Shown: positions 21,037 through 28,728 of the stretch, in pieces
Numbering within the stretch: position 1 is the stretch's first letter
Layout of the letters: each line of letters begins with the position of its first letter
DNA from: a virus
IMG/VR virus record: IMGVR_UViG_3300036772_000071
Coordinates: 1 to 36,642 of that record
Length of the DNA: 36,642 nt
Reading direction: 5' to 3' (one strand)
The notes under the pieces: model-generated
What the model was told of the DNA's origin: nothing
Seen by the model: the letters and a program-made list of their open reading frames with translations, nothing else
Databases searched by the model: none
Program-made: the position numbers and the translations under genes

Positions 21037-21972
21037 ATGAGTGCCACCTATGACGGCGCAGGCAGCGTCTACGCGCTGGGCCTCCGGCTGACCAAGCTGG
21101 ATGTCAACGGCGCGCCGGTTGTCGGCCCGAACCAGTGCTACACCACGCAGGCCCTGGTGAAGATGGAGCTCGGGCTGGAGTACGAGGACGCGAAGGAAGT
21201 CACCCAGCTCAACGGGCAGGGCACCGTCTGTATCGACTTCCAGGCGCCCTACACGCTCAAGCGCGGCTCGATCGCGGGCTTGCAGCTGTGCCAGCCGGAT
21301 CCGAACGTGATCCAGTTCCTGCTCGGCGGTGACATCATCAACGACGCCACCGTGCCGACGCCGAACCAGATCGGCTACCGAGCACCGCTCACGGGTGTCG
21401 AGGAGGTGCCGAACGGCGTCGCGATCGAGGCATGGAGCCGCGCGGTGATCGGCTCGGCGTGGGCACGCTCCCTGCCCTACCTGCACTGGTCGATCCCGCA
21501 GGCATACCTCACCCCGACCGGCAACTGGATCCTGGCGGCCGACAGCTCCGTACTTCCCGAGCTCACCGGCTACGGTCTCCAGAACCCAGGGTTCGGCTCA
21601 GGTCCGCTCAACAACATCGCCACGCCGACCGACCGCGTGTGGCAGTACATCCGCGAGGCCACGCTGCCGGACCTGAGCCAGGGCTACCTCACGACGATCG
21701 CGCAGACGCCACCCACACTGGTCTCGATCGCGGTCACCCCGGTCACCCCGAGCATCAGCCACACGGGCGGCACGGTGCAGATGGTCGCGACGGCCACCTA
21801 CAGCAACTCGACCACGGCCAACGTCACCGGCACCGCCACCTGGACCTCGGGCACCACGGCCGACGCCACTGTGGGCAGCACGGGCCTGGTCACGGGCGTC
21901 GCGGCGGGCTCCAGCGTCATCACCGCCACCCTGACCGGTGTCTCCGGCACCCAGACGGTCACCGTCACGTGA
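21037..21972 (+). CDS. Major tail (tube) protein with Ig-like domain, 311 aa
   Basis: ATG 21037 has GGAGGAACG upstream. Residues 1-220 look like the phage tail tube family (GAGSVYALGLRLTKLDVNG, GTVCIDFQAPYTLKRG). Residues about 228-311 form a bacterial Ig-like (Big_2) domain, with SIAVTPVTPSISHTGGTVQM, TATWTSGTTADATV and GLVTGVAAGSSVITATL. The added domain probably sits on the tail surface. The gene comes before the connectors, an unusual order. Confidence 0.87.
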   Translation: MSATYDGAGSVYALGLRLTKLDVNGAPVVGPNQCYTTQALVKMELGLEYEDAKEVTQLNGQGTVCIDFQAPYTLKRGSIAGLQLCQPDPNVIQFLLGGDIINDATVPTPNQIGYRAPLTGVEEVPNGVAIEAWSRAVIGSAWARSLPYLHWSIPQAYLTPTGNWILAADSSVLPELTGYGLQNPGFGSGPLNNIATPTDRVWQYIREATLPDLSQGYLTTIAQTPPTLVSIAVTPVTPSISHTGGTVQMVATATYSNSTTANVTGTATWTSGTTADATVGSTGLVTGVAAGSSVITATLTGVSGTQTVTVT

Positions 21973-22763
21973 GCAGCCCGCAGCCGGCACCGCGCAGTGC
22001 GATCCTGTGCGGTGCCTGGGCAACTCCAGCCGACATCGGCGAGACCGACCGGGCTCTGCTGTCGGACATCCAGTGGCCGAGCTGGCTTACGGCGGCCAGT
22101 GAGATCCTGTACGCCCTGTCCGGTCGGCAGTGGAGTGGACCGGGCTGCACCCAGGCGGTCGAGCTGCGTGGCCAGCCGCCCGCACCCGGTACCGGCGCGT
22201 GGCCCTACTTCCGCAGCTGGGGCGAGTCGGCACAGAGCTACTGGTGGTGGTCCTTCAGCGGCTGGGCCTGGTTCCCGCGCTACGTCGGCCTACCTCCGCA
22301 GCCGATGGCGATCAAGCTGCCGCATGACCAGGTCACCGCGATCACCTCGGTCGTGATCGACGGAGAGCCGTTCACCGCCTACAACCTGCTCGCCTCGGGC
22401 TGGATCGAGCGCACGGACGGTCGACGCTGGGTCGAGTTCGACAACGGCACCGTGATCCAGTACGCGTACGGCGTGCCACCCATCGAGTCCGGCGTGCGGG
22501 CCGTGGTCCGGCTGGCGATCGAGATGGTCAAGGACTGGCTGGGCAACAGCTCGTGCCGGCTGCCTCGGCGCGTCACCTCGGTCACCCGCCAGGGCATCTC
22601 GCTGGCGATCTCCGACCCGCAGATCTTCCTGAAGGAAGGTCGGACCGGGCTGTATGAGGTGGATCTGTTCCTGGCCGCCGTCAACCCGGACAGCCGCAAG
22701 CAGCGCGCCACGGTCTGGAGCCCGGACATCCCCAAGCCCGTGCGGATGCCCTACACGCCATGA
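21969..22763 (+). CDS. Head-tail connector/adaptor, 264 aa
   Basis: GTG 21969 overlaps the tail tube stop. It matches the general form of head-tail adaptor proteins. It has an N-terminal helix (LLSDIQWPSWLTAASEIL), then a very Trp-rich insertion near residues 76-104 (YWWWSFSGWAWFPRYVGLPP), a sheet region (ITSVVIDGEPFTAYNL) and a C-terminal helix with VDLFLAAVNPD. Such proteins join the portal to the tail. The Trp-rich loop is unusual. Its stop overlaps the next ATG. Confidence 0.78.
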   Translation: MSSPQPAPRSAILCGAWATPADIGETDRALLSDIQWPSWLTAASEILYALSGRQWSGPGCTQAVELRGQPPAPGTGAWPYFRSWGESAQSYWWWSFSGWAWFPRYVGLPPQPMAIKLPHDQVTAITSVVIDGEPFTAYNLLASGWIERTDGRRWVEFDNGTVIQYAYGVPPIESGVRAVVRLAIEMVKDWLGNSSCRLPRRVTSVTRQGISLAISDPQIFLKEGRTGLYEVDLFLAAVNPDSRKQRATVWSPDIPKPVRMPYTP

Positions 22764-23185
22764 GCGCCATCGGTGACTGGCTGTTCTACCAGTTCGGCGC
22801 CTCGGGCACCGGATCGCGGTACGGCGTGCTCTCGGGTGCTGGCGGCGACGTGGGCGAGCTCGGCATCCTCGGCGGTCTATACCTGGTGATCCGCAAGTAC
22901 AACTGCCACGAGAAGGGCTGCTGGCGCTGGCCGGCTCGGCACGAGCTGGTTGACCCGGACACCCACGAGACGCACCTGCTCTGCGGCAAGCACCATCCCC
23001 GAGGTGCGCCGACGCACGAGCACATCGCGGACATCGTGCGCAGGATTGAGGCCCACAAGCAGGCCGGGGGTTACGCTCGCCACCATGACCCTGAGCCGCC
23101 CGTGGGATCCTTTCAGCCCGCACCTCCCACCGGAGACATCCCCCCCGGTGGAGATCAAGTCTGGCGAGGACGAGACGCCCGTTGA
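22760..23185 (+). CDS. Small Cys/His-containing connector-region protein, 141 aa
   Basis: ATG 22760 overlaps the previous gene (ATGA). Near the middle is a NCHEKGCWRWPARHE...LLCGKHHP arrangement, a likely zinc site. I recall this type of small CWR...C.KHHP protein beside connectors in actinobacteriophages. It starts with a Gly-rich hydrophobic region and ends as a Pro-rich tail. Its last 100 bases overlap the 23085 gene. Its exact role is unknown. Confidence 0.76.
   Translation: MSAIGDWLFYQFGASGTGSRYGVLSGAGGDVGELGILGGLYLVIRKYNCHEKGCWRWPARHELVDPDTHETHLLCGKHHPRGAPTHEHIADIVRRIEAHKQAGGYARHHDPEPPVGSFQPAPPTGDIPPGGDQVWRGRDAR
23046..23084 (+). promoter_or_regulatory. Possible degenerate copy of the leaderless element
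   Basis: TTGAGG (23046-23051), a 20-bp spacer ending GGGGG and TACGCT (23072-23077) are followed by 7 bases and ATG 23085. The order matches the leaderless elements, but the spacer is longer and the inverted repeat is incomplete. It lies inside the coding sequence of 22760-23185. It may be chance. Confidence 0.35.
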
Positions 23186-23348
23186 GGCCCCTGTCGTGGC
23201 CGTAGAGGCACCGGAGCCCGATCCGGCTCCCGAGTCACCGGCCAAGCCGCGTACGGCACGAGGGCGACGCGCGGGGGTGGCGAAGCGGCAAGCTAGGCGC
23301 AAGCCGACCCAGGATGAGGTCGACGCGGCCGTCAGGAAGCTCGGATGA
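23085..23348 (+). CDS. Pro/Ala-rich basic protein, 87 aa
   Basis: ATG 23085 has no good ribosome-binding site and overlaps the previous gene by 101 bases, but the frame continues to a clean ATGA junction with the 23345 gene. The first half is acidic and Pro-rich (EDETPVEAPVVAVEAPEP) and the second half basic (RTARGRRAGVAKRQARRK), ending in a small helix (TQDEVDAAVRKLG). It could be an assembly or DNA-binding factor. Its leaderless-like start is suggestive only. Confidence 0.6.
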   Translation: MTLSRPWDPFSPHLPPETSPPVEIKSGEDETPVEAPVVAVEAPEPDPAPESPAKPRTARGRRAGVAKRQARRKPTQDEVDAAVRKLG

Positions 23349-23926
23349 CCCAGACCTACCCGTATGAGTACGCGGCGCCCTCGGGCGGCGTGGACATGCT
23401 CACCGTGCCGACCGCGCTCCTGGCCTACGTCAACGCCTACTTCGCACAGGCGGGGGTCGCGCTGCCGACCAACCAGTACTTCGCGGCGGGTGACCGGACG
23501 AACGTGCCGTGGGACTGCGAACAGGTCGTGGTGACGATGGACGGCATCAGCTGGGGCAGGTCGAAGGACGCCACCCAGCTGTCCAGCTCGTTCGGCAAGG
23601 AGTCCTCGGTCAACGCGATGCGCCACGCCGACTACACGATCGAGATCGTGCGCTGCCACCCGACCCTGGACAACCAGGACGGCCAGCCGCTGCCGTCCGC
23701 CGAGTACGAGGCAGCCGCCGTGGCGAACTGGATTGATGCCGGTCTGCTGTCCCAGGCCCTGATCAACTTCGTGGCCTTCCCCAACTCGGCACTGCCCCCT
23801 GGCGGCTCGACCCAGGCGGGCGCCGTGGGTGTCCTCGGGCCTGCGGGCGGCTTCGTGGGCGTCAATGCCTCCCTGACGATGACGCTGGCGCAGCTGGCTC
23901 CCCCGGCACCAGGGCAGGTGACATGA
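23345..23926 (+). CDS. Connector or tail-completion protein, 193 aa
   Basis: ATG 23345 overlaps the preceding stop. The protein begins with an aromatic Tyr-rich segment (TQTYPYEYAAPSG) and has a helix (VPTALLAYVNAYFAQAGVAL), a central sheet (DYTIEIVRCHPTLDNQDG) and an Ala-rich helix. Its position between the adaptor and the HK97-gp10-like gene matches the phage tail-completion or second adaptor protein. Domain assignment is tentative. Confidence 0.72.
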   Translation: MTQTYPYEYAAPSGGVDMLTVPTALLAYVNAYFAQAGVALPTNQYFAAGDRTNVPWDCEQVVVTMDGISWGRSKDATQLSSSFGKESSVNAMRHADYTIEIVRCHPTLDNQDGQPLPSAEYEAAAVANWIDAGLLSQALINFVAFPNSALPPGGSTQAGAVGVLGPAGGFVGVNASLTMTLAQLAPPAPGQVT

Positions 23927-24348
23927 GCGAGTTCGCGGTGGTGTGCACCGGCAAGGTCGATAACGCGCTGTTCGCCAAGTTCGTGCGGGACGAGCACGGG
24001 CCGATCCGCCGTGACCTCGACCGGCGCAGCCTGAAGGTCTACAACAAGGCCGTGGACGAGTGCCCAGTGCACACCGGCAAGCTCAAGGCGACCGCGCGGC
24101 GCGAACAGGGCATCGAGGGTGAGAAGCAGTACACAGACATCACCTTCGGCAAGGAGGGCGAGACCGACTACCTCGGGTACGTGCTCAACGGCACCGAGCC
24201 ACACGACATCTACCCGCACCAGGACCGGCCGAACGCCCACCTGCGGTTCGTCGTGGGCGGAATGATCATCTACGCGAAGGTCGTGCACCATCCCGGCACG
24301 CGGCCGAACAACTTCATGGAGCGGGCGCTGCCGCTCGCAGCCAGCTGA
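23923..24348 (+). CDS. HK97-gp10-like connector, 141 aa
   Basis: ATG 23923 overlaps the previous stop (ATGA). The conserved order of the gp10-like family is visible: a helix with a DECPVHTGKLKATARR phrase, a short sheet, and YVLNGTEPHDIYPH, then HHPGTRPNNFMERAL near the end. Such proteins complete the head-tail joint or tail end. It is 141 residues, the usual size. Confidence 0.85.
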   Translation: MSEFAVVCTGKVDNALFAKFVRDEHGPIRRDLDRRSLKVYNKAVDECPVHTGKLKATARREQGIEGEKQYTDITFGKEGETDYLGYVLNGTEPHDIYPHQDRPNAHLRFVVGGMIIYAKVVHHPGTRPNNFMERALPLAAS

Positions 24349-24362
24349 ACAGGAGACACGAC

Positions 24363-24851
24363 ATGCCAGGCAAGCGCTACCGCGCCGTCAACCCAGACGA
24401 GATCACCCCCGTGCCCTTCGAGCTGGAGGTGTGGCGCGACGGCAAGTCGGAGATCCACGAGTTCACCGCCAAGCCGCAGGCGGACGCGGGCTCCATGACC
24501 CAGTTCACCGCAGCGGGCGTGGACGGTGAGCGCAAGGCACAGGTCATCTTCAAGATGATGAGCCGGCAACTGGTCAACAACGATGGCGTGCCGTCCCAGT
24601 GGACGCCTCAGCCGCTGCCGAGGCCGCGCAACGCGGGCGATGCCTACCAGGTCAAGTTCCGTGGCCCGGACGGCAAGCTGCACACGATGGACAAGGCCGA
24701 GCTGTTCACCGATCCGGCGAAGGGCAGCAGCCGCAGGCGCTGGGACTACCTGATGTTCGAGGATGACGGCGTGACCGTCGACATCGGCGTGATCTCCAAC
24801 ATCCTGGAGGACCTGATCGAGCTCGTGGCGGAGCGCCCTACGGTCGGGTGA
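24363..24851 (+). CDS. Probable tail assembly chaperone, 162 aa
   Basis: ATG 24363 has AGGAGAC upstream. The position between the connector genes and tape measure is that of tail assembly chaperone genes, and the protein is a helical and acidic, DNA-non-binding type (FELEVWRDGKSEIHEFTA, ISNILEDLIELVAERP). In many phages a second, longer form is made by -1 frameshifting near the stop; here the next gene overlaps as GTGA and no slippery heptamer is evident. Confidence 0.74.
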   Translation: MPGKRYRAVNPDEITPVPFELEVWRDGKSEIHEFTAKPQADAGSMTQFTAAGVDGERKAQVIFKMMSRQLVNNDGVPSQWTPQPLPRPRNAGDAYQVKFRGPDGKLHTMDKAELFTDPAKGSSRRRWDYLMFEDDGVTVDIGVISNILEDLIELVAERPTVG

Positions 24852-25150
24852 TCAGCATGCTTGCTGTCACCCGACACTCCAGCTTCGGCCCCTACGTGCG
24901 CGGTCGCCTCGCCCTGGCGGGCCTGGGGCCGCGTACGTCGATATCCACCTGGTGCGACGCGGTGTGGGCGATTCTGGCCGAGGCGCCTGCCGACGTGCTG
25001 GACAAGCTGGCTGACCACTTCGCGATCAACGAGGCCGCCCGCGATCCTGAGCGGGCACGCGAGACGTGGGGCCTGCTCCCCGAGCATCAGGCGGGCGCGG
25101 CGAAGGCGGAGAGCGCACCGCCCCCGATGCCGGGGGGCGTGCCGAGGTAG
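24848..25150 (+). CDS. Second chaperone-position protein, 100 aa
   Basis: GTG 24848 overlaps the preceding stop (GTGA), with ATG 24857 as an alternative. The frame is also -1 to the upstream gene and is open leftwards, as expected of a frameshifted chaperone extension, but no slippery site is seen. The body is helical (WAILAEAPADVLDKLADHF, EAARDPERARETWGLL) with a Pro/Gly-rich end. It is probably the second chaperone component. Confidence 0.7.
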   Translation: MISMLAVTRHSSFGPYVRGRLALAGLGPRTSISTWCDAVWAILAEAPADVLDKLADHFAINEAARDPERARETWGLLPEHQAGAAKAESAPPPMPGGVPR

Positions 25151-25162
25151 GGAGGTGTGCCG

Positions 25163-27829
25163 GTGGCGAATGTTATCGGCACTGCCTCCATACGTGTTAT
25201 CGCTGATACCACGGGCCTCAAGAACAAGATCAATAAAGACCTGGCCAACGCCCTCAAGGGTGTCTCGATCCCTGCCGGCGACGACCCGATGGCCGCGACC
25301 GAGGCCAAGATCGGCGACGCACTCAAGTCGCAGGTGGCGGCGGCCGAGAACGCGAAGGCAGCGCGCGACAAACTGACCAGCTCCACCGAACCGCTCGTGG
25401 CCAGTGAGCAGAAGCTGGTGCAGGGCCTCAAGGACGAGGACGCGGCCGGCAAGGCGGCCACGACATCCGAGGACAAGCTGGGCCTCGCCCGCAAGCAACT
25501 CGCGGCGGACACCGACGCCCAGAACAAGCTTGAGGCCGCGTTCGCGAAGGCCGAGAAGACCAGCCAGGCATCGACCGACAAGCTCACCCAGTCGCTGAAG
25601 TCGAACCTCGCCACGCGGCTGCTGAGCAACATCACCTCCAAGATCACCAATAAGAACAGCACGGACGCCAACAAGGCCACGGCCGACCTGACCAAGCAGA
25701 CCAACACGCTCACGCAGAGCTTCGGCAACCTGAACACGCAGGCGAACACGCTGATCAAGAGACTCGGCTCACTCACCTCGGCGTTCGGCAACGCAGGTGG
25801 AGCGGGCACCGCGCTCAAGTCGAAGATGAGCCTGATCTTCTCGGGCGTCGCCGCTGCGGCCGGTCCCGCGCTCGGCATCCTCGGCGCCTCGCTGCCCCTG
25901 GCGTTCATCGGCATGGGCATCCTGGCCGAGAAGTCCAACGTCCAGGTACAGAACGCGTTCAAGAAGACCGGCACCACCATCCAGCAGACGCTCGCCAAGA
26001 GCTTCCAGCCGTTCGTGCCGGTGCTGGTCAACATCGCGAACCAGGCCGACAAGCTGATCACGTCGCTGGCCCCTGCCTTCTCCACGATCGCCAAGGCGGT
26101 CGCCCCGATGCTCCAGACGCTCGCCTCGGGCGTGATGGGCTTCGTGGGGACGCTGGTCAACGGTCTGGCCCCCGTGGTGGCGAGCTTCGGCCCGCTGATC
26201 TCGGCTCTCGCGGCGGGCTTGCAGCCGCTGGCCCAGGGGCTGATCGGCCTGTTCAAGTCGATCGACGTTGGCCCAGCGGCGGCAGGACTCCAGTCGTTGC
26301 TCTCCTCGGTCGGCGCGATCCTGCCCGCAGTCGGCCAGCTGCTCAACGCTTTGCTGCCGCTCGGCAACGCCATCCTCCAGGCTGTCCTGCCCGCGCTGGT
26401 GCAGCTGATCCAGCAGCTGTCCGCCACGCTGGCGCCGATCCTCACCAGCCTCGCCCCGCTGGTACAGCCGTTGGTGGCCGTGTTCATCGAGCTGGCGCAG
26501 ACGTTCCTCTCGCTGATCCAGGCAGCCGCTCCGCTGATCGCGCCCATCGTGCAGATCATCACCACGATGCTGTCGATGAACACGGTCCTGGAGAACATGG
26601 TCCCGCTGTTCAACGCGATCGCGGACGTGATCAAGTCCGCGCTGCCGATCCTGGGTCAGCTGGCCACGGTGGTCGCCGGCCTGATCACGACAGCGATCGT
26701 GGGGCTACTGACCGCGCTCAAGCCGATCCTGCCGGTGATCGGGCAGGTGTTGCAGATCGTCGGCGCGGCACTGCTGTCCGCGTTCAAGGCGCTCGCCCCG
26801 GCCATCATCGTCATCGTCCAGGCGGTCGGTCAGCTGCTCGGCGCGATCGCCCCGCTGCTGCCCCCGATCGCGGTGCTGGCCGGGGCCATCCTCAACGCCC
26901 TGGTCTCGATCCTCGTGGCACTGCTGCCGGTCCTGACACCGATCATCAACGCGTTCCTCCAGATCCTGACCGCGATCGCGCCCGTGATCCCGGTGCTGAC
27001 TCAGCTCGTGGGCGTGATCGTCGCGCTGGTCATGCCGATCATCAAGGCCCTGCTGCCGCTGGTCACCGACGTGTTCCAGTCCATCGGCAAGATCATCACT
27101 GACGTGCTCAACGTCGTGGTGGGAATCATCAAGGTCGTCATGGGGGTGATCACCGGCAACTGGTCCGAGGCGTGGAACGGCATCAAGATGATCGTCTCCA
27201 ACCTGTGGAACACCATCCGCGACATCTTCACCGGCGCCCTGTCCGCTATCGGCCACGCGGTCAGTGACGGCCTCGGCGCGATCATCGGATTCTTCGGCGC
27301 GCTGTTCGGCAAGGTGCTCTCCGCGATCGGCAACGCGGGCGCGTGGCTCTACGACGTGGGCCGCAACATCATCCAGGGCCTGATCAACGGCGTCACCGGC
27401 ATGATCCAGAACGTCATCAACACGGTGAAGAACGTCGGCGGTCAGATCGTCAACGGGATCAAGAGCTTCCTGGGGATTGGCTCACCGTCCAAGGTGTTCG
27501 CCGAGATCGGCAAGAACACGATGCAGGGCTACAACCAGGGTGTGATCGCAACCTTGCCGGCCACGGTCGCAGCGGTGCGCAAGGTCGGCAACGCCGTCAC
27601 CAACGCCTGGGGTGCGGTCGGTGGCGACGGTGCCAGCCTCGGTAACCTCTCGGCCGCACTCGGCTCGGCCTCGGCGGGCGCGTCGGCCAGCGGCGGGAGT
27701 TCGGACATGCATGCTGCGATCGTGGACGCGATCAAGCAGGGCATCAACGGCTGGGACGTGCAGCTCTCCGCGAAGCAGGCCGCCACGACGATCAACCAGG
27801 TCAACAAGCAGCAGGGGCGTAACCGATGA
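25163..27829 (+). CDS. Tape measure protein, 888 aa
   Basis: This sets tail length. GTG 25163 has GGGAGG seven bases upstream; GTG 25157 is too close. The first 230 residues are helical and charged, from about residue 230 a long run of repeated hydrophobic helices follows (LLPLGNAILQAVLPALVQLI, GLITTAIVGLLTALKPILPV), and near residues 640-780 a GSPSKVFAEIGKN-type Gly-rich part ends the molecule. The length of 888 would correspond to a tail of roughly 130 nm at 1.5 angstrom per residue, as a rough family rule. Confidence 0.93.
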   Translation: MANVIGTASIRVIADTTGLKNKINKDLANALKGVSIPAGDDPMAATEAKIGDALKSQVAAAENAKAARDKLTSSTEPLVASEQKLVQGLKDEDAAGKAATTSEDKLGLARKQLAADTDAQNKLEAAFAKAEKTSQASTDKLTQSLKSNLATRLLSNITSKITNKNSTDANKATADLTKQTNTLTQSFGNLNTQANTLIKRLGSLTSAFGNAGGAGTALKSKMSLIFSGVAAAAGPALGILGASLPLAFIGMGILAEKSNVQVQNAFKKTGTTIQQTLAKSFQPFVPVLVNIANQADKLITSLAPAFSTIAKAVAPMLQTLASGVMGFVGTLVNGLAPVVASFGPLISALAAGLQPLAQGLIGLFKSIDVGPAAAGLQSLLSSVGAILPAVGQLLNALLPLGNAILQAVLPALVQLIQQLSATLAPILTSLAPLVQPLVAVFIELAQTFLSLIQAAAPLIAPIVQIITTMLSMNTVLENMVPLFNAIADVIKSALPILGQLATVVAGLITTAIVGLLTALKPILPVIGQVLQIVGAALLSAFKALAPAIIVIVQAVGQLLGAIAPLLPPIAVLAGAILNALVSILVALLPVLTPIINAFLQILTAIAPVIPVLTQLVGVIVALVMPIIKALLPLVTDVFQSIGKIITDVLNVVVGIIKVVMGVITGNWSEAWNGIKMIVSNLWNTIRDIFTGALSAIGHAVSDGLGAIIGFFGALFGKVLSAIGNAGAWLYDVGRNIIQGLINGVTGMIQNVINTVKNVGGQIVNGIKSFLGIGSPSKVFAEIGKNTMQGYNQGVIATLPATVAAVRKVGNAVTNAWGAVGGDGASLGNLSAALGSASAGASASGGSSDMHAAIVDAIKQGINGWDVQLSAKQAATTINQVNKQQGRNR

Positions 27830-28719
27830 CCTCCCCGGCACGCACCGGCTACCCGGTGCTCTACTTCGGCCCGCTTGGGCGACTGCTCGCCCTGACCGTG
27901 CCCCGCGAGGGCTACGGCATGGGTGACATGCAGATCGGCTCCCTGCACCAGGCGCTGTCCGGCGCGGCCACCAAGGACGTGTTCGGCTACAAGCGCCAGG
28001 TGCAGATCAACATGGACTCGATGGGTCCGCGCGCCTGGAGCTGGTTCGAGATGTGCTACCGGGGCGTCGTGCCTGGTCCGTACTACCTGCTGGACCGGCG
28101 ACGGCGCAACCGGCTCGGCGCGGTCATATCCGCCAACGGCATCTCCTACGATCCCTCTGGGGTCAGTCCGTGGACTCCTGCCAACGGGACTGTCACCGTT
28201 GTCGCGGCTGACCCCGCCTATGCCCTCCTGCCCTCGGCGGGCAGCGTCTGGACGCCTGGACCGGCCTACGCCACGAAGTGGGTGTCCACGGCGGCCGGCG
28301 TGCTTGTCGGGGGAGTCAAGCCGATCCCGGTCCTACCGGGCGAGCAGCTGGTCTTCAGCGCCTATGTGGTAGCTGGTGCCCCAACACTGGAGATCGTGCC
28401 GTACAGCGCAAGCCTGGTGGCAGGAACGGCCATCACCGGCACCGTGGACGTACCGGGTGTGCCTGACCGGAAGTACGTCACCTACACCGTGCCGGCCTCG
28501 GGCGTCGCGGCGGTGCTGCCGCAGATCCGCGCGGGCGCGGCCACCACGATCACGACCCTGGCGTGGCAGCTGTCCGACGCGAGCACGCCGGAACCGTGGG
28601 TGATCGGCAACGGCGTGCCCTCGCTGGTGTTCGACGCGGCGGCGCAGGCCAACACGACCGGTGGCGCGGACTTCCTGAGCAATACCCAGTCCGGCACGCT
28701 GTTCCTGTACGAGGCATGA
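27826..28719 (+). CDS. Distal tail or minor tail protein, 297 aa
   Basis: ATG 27826 overlaps the tape measure stop. The first part resembles a distal tail protein, with YPVLYFGPLGRLLALTVP, then a YKRQVQINMDSMGPRAWSWF segment. Residues about 130-290 are a beta-sandwich-like region (VSTAAGVLVGGVKPIPVLPG, TISTLAWQLSD type pattern) resembling a carbohydrate-binding or adhesion domain. It caps the tail tube near the baseplate. Moderate certainty. Confidence 0.82.
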   Translation: MTSPARTGYPVLYFGPLGRLLALTVPREGYGMGDMQIGSLHQALSGAATKDVFGYKRQVQINMDSMGPRAWSWFEMCYRGVVPGPYYLLDRRRRNRLGAVISANGISYDPSGVSPWTPANGTVTVVAADPAYALLPSAGSVWTPGPAYATKWVSTAAGVLVGGVKPIPVLPGEQLVFSAYVVAGAPTLEIVPYSASLVAGTAITGTVDVPGVPDRKYVTYTVPASGVAAVLPQIRAGAATTITTLAWQLSDASTPEPWVIGNGVPSLVFDAAAQANTTGGADFLSNTQSGTLFLYEA

Positions 28720-28728
28720 GGAGCGGGC

